Assembly: GCA_029251165.1 (NCBI GenBank)
Contig: JAQXDW010000130.1
Span: 30,303 to 94,302 of the forward strand
Direction of reading: 5' to 3'
Source: Myxococcota bacterium
GTDB taxonomy: Bacteria > Myxococcota_A > UBA796
DNA: 64,000 nt
This document shows, one piece after another, positions 33,945-41,275 of this stretch. Each line of letters begins with the position of its first letter. Positions within the stretch are counted from its first letter, which is position 1. Below the pieces are notes generated by a model. That model was not told the DNA's origin, ran no database searches, and saw nothing but the letters and a program-made list of their open reading frames with translations. The translations under genes were made by a program, and so were the position numbers.

Positions 33945-34798
33945 TGGATCTTGCTCGGCGTCAGGAGGACAGCACCGGGGGCTGGCTGGACAGCGATGGG
34001 CGGGAAGCCCTCAGCGGCACAGCGCTGCTCAAAGGCATGCTGTGACCCCCTATCGGGAAAAAATGCGACCGCGCAGTCTCCGCCGCCGGCACCCGATGGC
34101 TTCGCGGCGCCACCATACGCTCTGGCCAGCACCATGATGCGGTGAAGTGCCCCGGTGAGGTAGTCGACTCCTGCGGCATCGGTCGCGGAGATGAGCAGCG
34201 CAGAAGCTTCTGCGGTGACGCCGACGGGGTCTGCGGAGAGCTGGTCCACCAGCGCGGTGCTCTGGGCTACGAACGCCGCGCGTGCTTTGGCGTCGGACCA
34301 GGCTCTGAAGACCTGGATCCGAGGACCGGTCTTTGCGGAGGTGCCGGTGTAGATGACCGACGGAGTGACCGGCGAGAGGGCAGCCGTCGGCTGGCCGGGG
34401 GTGAACCGGATGAGGCCGCCGTGGATGCTTGCGGCGACGTCGACACCCGAGCCGCTGCCCTGGACGGCATGGTGGACGGCGAAGGCATCCGCTGCCGGAC
34501 GGCGCGCGGCGATGCAGGCGGCCACACAGGCTGCAGCAGAGCCGCCAAAGCCTGGCTTTCCGGGGAGGTCGACTGGATTCCAGGCGGAGAATCGGTACAG
34601 CGCGGTTGGAGCACTCTCCAGCGCAGGGGCGACGAACCGGGCGTCGCCATCGGGGGTGACGATGCCGTCGCCGGGCAGGATCTCACAGCGCACACCGCGA
34701 TCAATCGCGAGCACCGCCGCCGGTGCCCCATCGAGCACGGCATAGTCTCCGATGAGCACCAGCTTCCCCGGCGCGTGGACCTCAGGAAACACGGGCAT
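33941..34798 (-). CDS. GHMP kinase, probable phosphomevalonate kinase
   Basis: A 285-residue kinase. ATG 34798 (MPVFPEVHAPGKLVL) is chosen over a GTG/ATG at 34810, as it puts HAPGKLVLIGDYAVLDGAPAAVLA at the N-terminus. ATP-binding glycine-rich motif FGGSAAACVAA and third GHMP motif KPSGAGGGDCAVAFF near the C-terminus. The APGK...GDYAVLDG pattern and position between mvaD and fni indicate phosphomevalonate to diphosphomevalonate, the step otherwise missing from the cluster. Start lies 17 bp inside mvaD. Mevalonate-3-kinase or another sugar kinase is less likely. Confidence 0.83.
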   Translation of the reverse strand: MPVFPEVHAPGKLVLIGDYAVLDGAPAAVLAIDRGVRCEILPGDGIVTPDGDARFVAPALESAPTALYRFSAWNPVDLPGKPGFGGSAAACVAACIAARRPAADAFAVHHAVQGSGSGVDVAASIHGGLIRFTPGQPTAALSPVTPSVIYTGTSAKTGPRIQVFRAWSDAKARAAFVAQSTALVDQLSADPVGVTAEASALLISATDAAGVDYLTGALHRIMVLARAYGGAAKPSGAGGGDCAVAFFPDRGSQHAFEQRCAAEGFPPIAVQPAPGAVLLTPSKIQ

Positions 34799-35729
34799 CA
34801 CCACCAACACCTAAGATTGCGACCTGCCCGACGTGTGCCCGGATGGCCTCCGCAACCCGCTCAGCATCGTCCGCCTCGCAGATCACCTTGACGTTTGGTC
34901 CGGCGTCCATGGTGTACCAGGCGCCGACCCCGGCTCGCCGAAGGCCCTCGACAGCCTCCAGGACCGCCACCGTGGTCGGCTTCCAGTATCGGATGCCCGC
35001 GGAGATCATGGTGGCGTGCATCTTGAGCGTTGACCGCTCCATCGCCTCGCCGAGCGCCTGAAGGTCGCGACGGAGCAGGGCCGCTCGGGCCTGGATGATG
35101 TCGGCTTCCGCGCTGGAGACCCAGCCGGGGTACAGCGGAGAGGTGTCCTGGGTCTTGATCATCCCAGCGGTGCTGCCGATCGGCTTCTTGCCCTCAGAGA
35201 CCATCGCCACGAGCACCCGGATGTCCCAGTGATCTCGGGGTGCAAGCGGGGCGCCGTGGCTGTCGAGTCCGTCTGGGCGGCTGCCGCGATCCCACAGCAC
35301 CCAGCCGCCCCACAGGCTCCGGCAGGCAGAGCCAGAGCCCCGTCGAGCAAGCCGAGACAGCTCGACGGTCGTTCGGGTCTGACCCGCTGCGGCCGTTCCG
35401 GCGAGGGCAAGGGCGGCAAAGGCTGAGGCGGAAGAGGCGAGCCCGGCTGCGGTGGGAAAGTTGTTCTCTGAGACGATGGCGCAGGGCGGTCGGCTCGGCT
35501 CGATGAGGTCGAGGAAGTCCAGGGCCCGCTTTGCGGCCTGGTCAGCCACCCGGCTTCCGTTGACCGTCAGGCTGTCGACTCCTGCACCCCAGGTCACCGT
35601 GGTCACCGTCTGGAAGGTGTCGAGGGTCACTGACAGCGACGAGGTCGACGGTAGATTCTTGGGAATGTCCCGCTTTCCCCAGTACTTAATGAGGGCGATG
35701 TTGGGGTGGGCGGTTGCCGTGGCCTGCAT
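34782..35729 (-). CDS. mvaD: Diphosphomevalonate decarboxylase
   Basis: A 315-residue enzyme. Motifs: AHPNIALIKYWGKRD (family-typical), LPSTSSLSVTLD, ENNFPTAAGLASSASAFAALALA (ATP-binding), RRGSGSACRSLWGGWV and TMDAGPNVKVI. Converts diphosphomevalonate to IPP with ATP hydrolysis and CO2 release. Divergent from the Nudix gene at 35777 with 47 bp between starts. Ends 17 bp inside the next gene. Confidence 0.95.
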   Translation of the reverse strand: MQATATAHPNIALIKYWGKRDIPKNLPSTSSLSVTLDTFQTVTTVTWGAGVDSLTVNGSRVADQAAKRALDFLDLIEPSRPPCAIVSENNFPTAAGLASSASAFAALALAGTAAAGQTRTTVELSRLARRGSGSACRSLWGGWVLWDRGSRPDGLDSHGAPLAPRDHWDIRVLVAMVSEGKKPIGSTAGMIKTQDTSPLYPGWVSSAEADIIQARAALLRRDLQALGEAMERSTLKMHATMISAGIRYWKPTTVAVLEAVEGLRRAGVGAWYTMDAGPNVKVICEADDAERVAEAIRAHVGQVAILGVGGDARVS

Positions 35730-35776
35730 GGTGGGCTCCAGGGTGGTTATCGGGCCAGGTGTCGCGAGGAGTTCGA

Positions 35777-36238
35777 ATGATTCGCCCGGTGATGAGGACG
35801 CTGTTTCAGCTGCGCCGCCTGGGATGGTGGATTCAGCGACCGATCACGGTCGGCGTTCGCATCGCACCGGTTCGGGCAGATGGGTGTGTGCTGATGGTTA
35901 AGCACACCTACCTCTCTGGGTGGTTTCTGCCCGGCGGCGGTGCGGACCGGGGGGAGACCCTGGCGCATGCTGCGACGCGAGAGCTCTCCGAAGAGGCTGG
36001 CCTGGTGGCCGGGCACGAGCCGATGCTGGTGGCCATGGAGACGGTGTTCAAGGACGGCAAGACGGATCATGTGGCCCTCTTTGTGGTGCCCATTTCCGGA
36101 GCACCTGTCGTGGACGGCTTCGAGATCAGCGAGGCACAGTTTTTCTCGCTGGATGCACCACCGGAAGACATCTCCCCGCTCACCCGACGTCACCTGTCGC
36201 TGGTGCGACGCCAGCAACGAATGCCTCCGCTCCGATAG
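35777..36238 (+). CDS. Nudix hydrolase
   Basis: A 153-residue protein; ATG 35777 follows GAGGAG, preferred over the upstream in-frame start at 35714. The Nudix box is complete: GGADRGE (Gly-x5-Glu) then REL-SEEAGL (REUxEExGU). Such enzymes cleave nucleoside or sugar diphosphates linked to another group. It is the only plus-strand gene within the minus-strand mevalonate cluster, and its 3' end overlaps that of the mevalonate kinase gene by 59 bp (tail-to-tail). A role in removing isoprenyl or nucleotide pyrophosphates is possible but inferred from position only. Confidence 0.86.
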   Translation: MIRPVMRTLFQLRRLGWWIQRPITVGVRIAPVRADGCVLMVKHTYLSGWFLPGGGADRGETLAHAATRELSEEAGLVAGHEPMLVAMETVFKDGKTDHVALFVVPISGAPVVDGFEISEAQFFSLDAPPEDISPLTRRHLSLVRRQQRMPPLR

Positions 36239-37058
36239 CGCGCGCGGCCTGGAGCACCGGCTCGGGGTCGGCGACCAGCGCCACCGCGACCCCGCCGCCA
36301 CCGGCCCCCGCCAGCTTGGCTCCGTAGGCTCCCGCAGACCGCGCCGCCTCGACCAGGGCGTCGAGCCGTGGTGAAGACACCCCGATGCCGCGCAGCAGGC
36401 GATGGTTCTCGGTCAGCAGCGCACCGAGCGGCTCGGGCGGACCGTGCAGGGCTGCAGCCACCGCCTCGGTCAGCGCACCGATCTGGGCGAGCCGCGCAGC
36501 ACAGTCCGGCAGCGCAGCGACCCCAGCGACCAGCTCAGCAGTGTTCCCCGCGACTCCGGTGTCCATGACCACCAGGGTCAGCGGGGGCAGAGACAGCGCC
36601 TCGATTGGCTGGCTGCGTCGGTACTGCACCCCACCACCCATCGCGCTCACAGTGTGATCGACGCCGGAGGGATTGCCGTGGAAGAGGCGCTCGATGACGA
36701 AGCCCACACGGTGACACTCCGCGAAGCCGGCGTCCTGTCCGGCCAGCGCTGCGCGCGCACGGACCAGCGCCACGGCCAGCGCCGCGGAGGACCCCATTCC
36801 CCGGCCCACCGGCAGGTCTGTAGAGATGGACACCCCGATGCCATCGGTCGGCAGGACCGCAGCCAGCACTGCGGCGAGTCGGTCGTCAGCGTGCGGAGCA
36901 TCGTCGAGACTGGTCGGTCCGCTGCGGCGGGTGAGGGTGACGGTTGTCCCACGGCTGACCGCCAGCGCGAGGCAGAGGTGGCCGTGAACCACCGCATGCT
37001 CCCCAGAGAGGATGAGCTTGCCGGGTGCGTACCCGCTGGCGGTGTGCAGGGAGGTCAC
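36180..37058 (-). CDS. Mevalonate kinase
   Basis: A 292-residue GHMP kinase. Motifs: YAPGKLILSGEHAVVHGHLCLALAV, PVGRGMGSSAALAVALVRA (ATP loop), RLFHGNPSGVDHTVSAMGG (catalytic Asp region) and AYGAKLAGAGGGGVAVALV. Phosphorylates mevalonate at O5 with ATP. The initiation codon overlaps the mvaA stop by 4 bp, so mvaA-mvk are translationally coupled. The 3' end overlaps the convergent Nudix gene. Confidence 0.93.
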   Translation of the reverse strand: MTSLHTASGYAPGKLILSGEHAVVHGHLCLALAVSRGTTVTLTRRSGPTSLDDAPHADDRLAAVLAAVLPTDGIGVSISTDLPVGRGMGSSAALAVALVRARAALAGQDAGFAECHRVGFVIERLFHGNPSGVDHTVSAMGGGVQYRRSQPIEALSLPPLTLVVMDTGVAGNTAELVAGVAALPDCAARLAQIGALTEAVAAALHGPPEPLGALLTENHRLLRGIGVSSPRLDALVEAARSAGAYGAKLAGAGGGGVAVALVADPEPVLQAARAIGAEAFVAGVAPATGDVG

Positions 37059-38359
37059 CGGCTCGACCGGAGGGAGCCGAGGGCTTGCTGTGCGCGGCTC
37101 ACCGAGTAGTCCCCGGCGGTGCAGAGCTGCGAGACCACTGCGGCGATCTCGTCGGTGCGTGCACCAGCCTGGACCGCGACGTTGCGTGCGTGCATGCGCA
37201 TGTGGCCCTTCTGGATCCCCTCAGTGGCCAGGGCGCGCAGGGCGCCGAGGTTCTGGGCAAGCCCGACCGCAGCCATGACCGCGGCGAGCGGTCCGGCGCG
37301 GGTGATGCCGAGGATCTGGAGGTTGGCGGCAGCGGTGGGGTGGTTCTTGATCAGGCCACCGACCGTGCCGACTTGCACCGGAAGCTCGATGGTACCGACG
37401 AGGAAGCCCTGCTCATCCCGCCTCCAGGCGGTCAGAGAGCGATACTGCCCGTCGCGGCAGGCCCAGGCATGCGCCCCAGCCTCGATCGCCCGCCAGTCGT
37501 TGCCGGTCGCCAGCGCGACGGCGTCGATGCCGTTCATCACGCCCTTGTTGTGGGTCGCGGCGCGCCAGGGGTCGGCCCAGGCGAACCGATAGGCGTTGAC
37601 GATGCCATCTGCGACCGCCTCACCATCGACAGTGGCGGTGGAGAGGTGGGCGGGATCGATGCGACAGCGGGCTCGGGACAGCCGGCGGGAGGCGAGGTTG
37701 GAGAGGATGCGAAGCCCGACCGCCTCGCCGGTTATCGCTTCGATCTCTGGGGCCAGCCGCTCGGCGACGGTGTTGACCATGTTCGCACCCATGGCGTCGA
37801 CACAGTCCATGTAGAAGTGCAGGACGACCATCTGAACGACCGGCTCGCCCGGCTCGTCGTAGGTCACGCGGCGGACCTCCATTCCCCGCAGCCCGCCGCC
37901 TCTCGCCTCCAGCCTCGGATGAATACCAGCGACCATCCCGGACAGCCGGGGAATTGCAGACTCGATTGCGGCGATCGCGGCGTCTGGATCGGCGACATCC
38001 ATGAGCTGGACCTGTCCGATCATGACCGAGGGGTCGGACTCGGCGGTGAACCCTCCAGAGCGCCGGACCAGTCGGGCCATGTTGGAGACCGCGGCGACCA
38101 CCGAGGGCTCCTCGACGACCATCGGCACCAGGCAGTCCTCGCCGTTGACCTGAAAGTTCACCCCGATTCCAAGGGGAAGGGCGAAGGTCCCGATGACGTT
38201 CTCGACCATCAGGTTGGCGCGCTCACAGCTCAGGGCGCCTCCGCTCAGCGCGGCCGATGCGTCTGCATCGAGCTGAGCACGGTCCGCGACCAGCGCGCGC
38301 CGCTGCTCCACCGTGAGCTTGTAGAAGCCAGGTATCCGGCTGCCGTGATCGTCCGCCAT
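37055..38359 (-). CDS. mvaA: Hydroxymethylglutaryl-CoA reductase (degradative/class II type)
   Basis: A 434-residue protein, class II length, with no membrane domain. Motifs: ENVIGTFALPLGIGVNFQVNG (HMG-CoA site with Glu), VVLHFYMDCVDAMGANMVNT (nucleotide site, DAMGAN), ATHNKGVMNGIDAVALATGNDWRAIEAGAHA (Lys and Asp) and GIQKGHMRMHARNVA (catalytic His). Converts HMG-CoA and mevalonate. GGAGGGAG precedes the ATG. First gene of the mevalonate group on this strand; cofactor (NADH or NADPH) not determinable by eye. Confidence 0.95.
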   Translation of the reverse strand: MADDHGSRIPGFYKLTVEQRRALVADRAQLDADASAALSGGALSCERANLMVENVIGTFALPLGIGVNFQVNGEDCLVPMVVEEPSVVAAVSNMARLVRRSGGFTAESDPSVMIGQVQLMDVADPDAAIAAIESAIPRLSGMVAGIHPRLEARGGGLRGMEVRRVTYDEPGEPVVQMVVLHFYMDCVDAMGANMVNTVAERLAPEIEAITGEAVGLRILSNLASRRLSRARCRIDPAHLSTATVDGEAVADGIVNAYRFAWADPWRAATHNKGVMNGIDAVALATGNDWRAIEAGAHAWACRDGQYRSLTAWRRDEQGFLVGTIELPVQVGTVGGLIKNHPTAAANLQILGITRAGPLAAVMAAVGLAQNLGALRALATEGIQKGHMRMHARNVAVQAGARTDEIAAVVSQLCTAGDYSVSRAQQALGSLRSSR

Positions 38360-38380
38360 GCTCCCTCCGAGGCCGGAACC

Positions 38381-38386
38381 TATATA
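38381..38386 (-). promoter_or_regulatory. -10-like hexamer upstream of mvaA
   Basis: TATATA read on the minus strand (GTATATAGG context), 22 bp upstream of the mvaA start, in otherwise GC-rich DNA. No good -35 is seen at 16-18 bp. Similar isolated TATA-like hexamers precede the thiolase operon (16445), bamD (48612) and the lipoprotein at 62094, so this may be the local promoter style. Confidence 0.35.
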
Positions 38387-38429
38387 CAGCTGCCGCCGGA
38401 TTTTCCTCTACCGTGATCTATGCCGGGCG

Positions 38430-40250
38430 CTACAGATCCTGAATCTCGGCGTTGTAGAAGCTGTCCAGGGTGTCTTGGTACTTCGCCTCGACCACCTTTC
38501 GCTTGACCTTTAGGCTCTGCGTCAGCTCGCCGTTCTCTATGGTCAGGTCTGCCGGCAGCAGGGCGAATTCTTTGATCGTCTCGTGGCGTGCCAGCTCGCC
38601 GTTGAGCTGATCAACGTAGGGCTTGATGAGCGTGTAGATGTGCTTGTGCGCCGCCAGCTCGCTGTAGCTGAGGTGACTGAGCCCTGCGGACTCGGCCCAC
38701 TTTCGGAGGTCCTCTTCTGACAGGGTGAGCAGCGCGGTGCAGAAGTTGCGCGTGTCTCCGTGCACGAGGACCTGGCTGATGTAGGGGCACAGCGCCTTGA
38801 GGCGACCCTCCAGCTTCTGGGGGGCGACGTACTTGCCCGCGGATGTCTTGATGAGGTCTTTCTTGCGGTCCACGATCTTGAGGAAGCCGTCGGCATCGAT
38901 GGTGCCGAGGTCGCCTGTGGACAGCCAGCCGTCCTCGCTCAGCGTCTCAGCGCTCATGTCGGGGAGGTTGGTGTAGCCGCGCATGATGCCCCGCCCACGG
39001 AGGAGGATCTCGTCGTCTTCTTCCGACAGCTTGACCTCGACCCCGGGCAGCGGGGTGCCCACCGTACCGAACCGGTATCGATCCGGGCGGTTGACAAAGC
39101 TCGCGGCGCTGCTCTCCGTGAGTCCGTAGCCCTCTAGGATGAGGATGTCTGCGGCGTGAAAGAATACTGCAATGTCATAGGAAAGCGGAGCAGAACCGGA
39201 GAGGAAGAAGCGGATCTTTCCGCCGAATTCTTCCTTGAACTTGGAGAACACGAGCCGGTCGGCAAGGGCGGACTTGACCGCCAGTGAGCCGGTCGGAGTG
39301 GCACCGAGCTGTCGGAGCGCAGAGACCTCAGCCCCAACGTCCATCGCCCACCGGAAGACCCGCTGGCTGACGCCACCCTTCTCCTTCGCGCTGCTGACGA
39401 TCTTGTTGTAGACCTTCTCGAAGATCCGGGGAACTGCAGCGATGAAGGTGGGCTGGACGACCTTGAGATTGTCAAACAGCCGCTCGATGCGCCCGTCGAC
39501 GGCGGTGGGGATGCCGATTCGGATGATCGCGACCTGGAGGACCTTGCCGAAGCTGTGGGACAGCGGCAGCCAGAGGTACTGCTTGTCCGCTGGGGAGAGA
39601 AAGCCCAGAGAGTCCATCGCCTCAGCCTCAAACACCCAGCAGTCGTGGGTCAGCTCGACGCCCTTGGGGCGGCCGGTGGTGCCGGAGGTGTAGATGAGGG
39701 TCGCGAGGTGGTCCGAGCGGATCGCCTTGGTGCGTGCTGCGTAGGCGCCGGGATTGTCGCTGTGCCACTGTCGTCCACGCGACTCGAGCTGGGCGAGGGT
39801 GAGCACGAATCCGTCCGCGCTGGCGCGACCATCGGTGGTGATGATTCCGCGGAGCTTCGGGAGCTGCTCGCGGACCGACAGGAGCTTCTCGACCTGGGTG
39901 TTGTCCTCGGCGAAGGCGAAGGCTGCACCAGAGTCCGAGAGGATGAAGGCGCACTCCTCTGGAGTGGAGGAGGGATAGATGGTCGAGGTCACGCCGCCGG
40001 CACACAGGATGCCGAGGTCTGCGAAGATCCACTCCACTCGGGTGCTGCTGAGGATGGCGCAGCGACTCTCCAGCGTCAGGTCCATCGCCATCAGGCCGCC
40101 AGCGATGTTCCGGGCGCGGTCGCCGACATCGCTCCAGGTGCTGGTGAGCCACTTCTCTCCGTCCGGGTGGTAGAAGGCGTCTGCATCGGGGGTGGAGGCC
40201 ACCCGATGAAGGAACATCTCCGGAACGGACTGAAAGGAAACCGCAGCCAC
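38430..40250 (-). CDS. Long-chain fatty acid--CoA ligase (AMP-forming)
   Basis: A 606-residue adenylating enzyme. Motifs in order: LIYTSGTTGRPKGVELTH (P-loop/AMP site A3), FFLSGSAPLSYDIAVFF, ILEGYGLTESSAAS (A5), GWLSTGDLGTIDADGFLKIVDRKKDLIKTSAGKYVAP (A7-A8) with the terminal LTQSLKVKRK (catalytic Lys). Length and pattern match FadD/ACSL-type enzymes rather than acetyl-CoA ligases. Upstream of mvaA on the same strand (70-bp gap, own promoter-like site in that gap for mvaA). Provides acyl-CoA for lipid metabolism. Confidence 0.92.
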   Translation of the reverse strand: MAAVSFQSVPEMFLHRVASTPDADAFYHPDGEKWLTSTWSDVGDRARNIAGGLMAMDLTLESRCAILSSTRVEWIFADLGILCAGGVTSTIYPSSTPEECAFILSDSGAAFAFAEDNTQVEKLLSVREQLPKLRGIITTDGRASADGFVLTLAQLESRGRQWHSDNPGAYAARTKAIRSDHLATLIYTSGTTGRPKGVELTHDCWVFEAEAMDSLGFLSPADKQYLWLPLSHSFGKVLQVAIIRIGIPTAVDGRIERLFDNLKVVQPTFIAAVPRIFEKVYNKIVSSAKEKGGVSQRVFRWAMDVGAEVSALRQLGATPTGSLAVKSALADRLVFSKFKEEFGGKIRFFLSGSAPLSYDIAVFFHAADILILEGYGLTESSAASFVNRPDRYRFGTVGTPLPGVEVKLSEEDDEILLRGRGIMRGYTNLPDMSAETLSEDGWLSTGDLGTIDADGFLKIVDRKKDLIKTSAGKYVAPQKLEGRLKALCPYISQVLVHGDTRNFCTALLTLSEEDLRKWAESAGLSHLSYSELAAHKHIYTLIKPYVDQLNGELARHETIKEFALLPADLTIENGELTQSLKVKRKVVEAKYQDTLDSFYNAEIQDL

Positions 40251-40331
40251 TGACTCTCCCGCTGGCGGTCGACACGTCTGGTCGGCCGCGCGTGCCGGAT
40301 TCTAACGGCTGCGGTGGGGAGATGCTGGCGG

Positions 40332-40348
40332 GAGTGCGCTCAGCACTC
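40332..40348 (-). terminator. Hairpin between small TM gene and acyl-CoA ligase gene
   Basis: GAGTGC (40332-40337) and GCACTC (40343-40348) pair around a 5-nt loop, 21 bp beyond the stop of the minus-strand gene ending at 40369. A second stem, CGACGG/CCGTCG (40361-40377), spans that stop codon. No T-run follows on the minus strand, so termination is uncertain; both may simply stabilise the 3' end. Confidence 0.25.
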
Positions 40349-40368
40349 GCACCGTGACCCCGACGGGC

Positions 40369-40539
40369 TTACCGTCGAGAGGGGACCATACCGGTCTGAA
40401 GTGGCGTTGCCGTTGTTGCTGGTGTGGTCTCGGTGACGGGATGTGTGCTCGCCTCTACGGACTGCCATGCGATGACGCCCGCCAGACTCAGTACACCCAT
40501 GCCGATACTCAGTGCTATTAGCTCTGGTAGCTTCTTCAT
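40369..40539 (-). CDS. Small single-pass membrane protein
   Basis: A 56-residue protein. ATG 40539 (MKKLPELIALS) has AGGGGG nine bases upstream; ATG 40548 or 40563 in frame are alternatives, and a longer frame goes back to 40662. Residues 5-26 form one membrane helix, and the outer tail is Thr/Pro-rich (THPVTETTPATTATP). No family recognised. Divergent from miaE with about 140 bp between starts. AT-richer than the neighbours. Confidence 0.5.
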   Translation of the reverse strand: MKKLPELIALSIGMGVLSLAGVIAWQSVEASTHPVTETTPATTATPLQTGMVPSRR

Positions 40540-40676
40540 GTTTCCCATCCCCCTGATGGACATTTTCTTCGGTATATCGACCGACATCTTGAGCGTTTTG
40601 ATGAAACCGGCGACAATCTGCCTCGTTACACCCGGTCTCGTCAACCCATTGGGAGGTGACATGATAGGGATGAGCT

Positions 40677-41270
40677 GTGCTGAACCTCTCTGCTGAGACC
40701 GACAGCGGGTGGCTGCCAGGCGCCCTCGCCAACCTCGAAGAGGTCCTCATCGATCACGCCAACTGTGAGAAGAAGGCGGCCTCGATGGCGATCAATTTCC
40801 TGTTTCGGTATCCCGACCGACCAGAGCTCCTGGTCCCGCTCTCTGTCCTGGCGCGTGAGGAGCTCCGTCACTTCGAGCAGGTCTTGTCCGTCTTGGAGCG
40901 AAGGGGAATTCCGATTCGTCGGCTGACCCCATCTGCATACGCTGGCCGCCTGGTGAAATCGGCACGCAAGAATGAGCCGGAGCGATGCCTGGATCTCATG
41001 CTGTGTGCATCGCTTATCGAGGCCCGCTCTTGTGAGCGGATGAAGCTCCTGAGCGAAGCATTCTCTCCCGACGGCCTCTCCCCGGACCCCGAGCTGTCGC
41101 GCCTCTACAGCGGGCTCCTGGCTTGTGAGGCGCGCCATCATCGGACCTATGTTGACATGGCCGAGCAGCTGTTCGGTCGCTCCCTGGTTGCCGCACGGCT
41201 CAAGGAGCTGTCGGTGGTCGAGGCCGAGGTGGTGATGCAGTCAGAGGGTGCGGTGAGGATGCACTCTTAG
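40677..41270 (+). CDS. miaE: tRNA-(ms2io6A)-hydroxylase
   Basis: A 197-residue diiron protein of normal MiaE length. The start is GTG 40677; ATG codons just upstream are out of frame. Ligand motifs: NLEEVLIDHANCEKKAAS (Glu and Glu-x-x-Lys region), LAREELRHFEQVL (Glu and His), ASLIEARSCERM (Glu) and CEARHHRTYVDMA (Glu and His). Known MiaE hydroxylates the isopentenyl group of ms2i6A37 in tRNAs reading U-starting codons, using O2. Implies MiaA and MiaB elsewhere. Convergent with the histidine kinase gene (5-bp gap). Confidence 0.9.
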   Translation: MLNLSAETDSGWLPGALANLEEVLIDHANCEKKAASMAINFLFRYPDRPELLVPLSVLAREELRHFEQVLSVLERRGIPIRRLTPSAYAGRLVKSARKNEPERCLDLMLCASLIEARSCERMKLLSEAFSPDGLSPDPELSRLYSGLLACEARHHRTYVDMAEQLFGRSLVAARLKELSVVEAEVVMQSEGAVRMHS

Positions 41271-41275
41271 CCGAC

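Noticed and set aside
37025..38416. 463-residue plus-strand ORF opposite mvaA
   Set aside because: Shadow of the HMG-CoA reductase gene; no motif.
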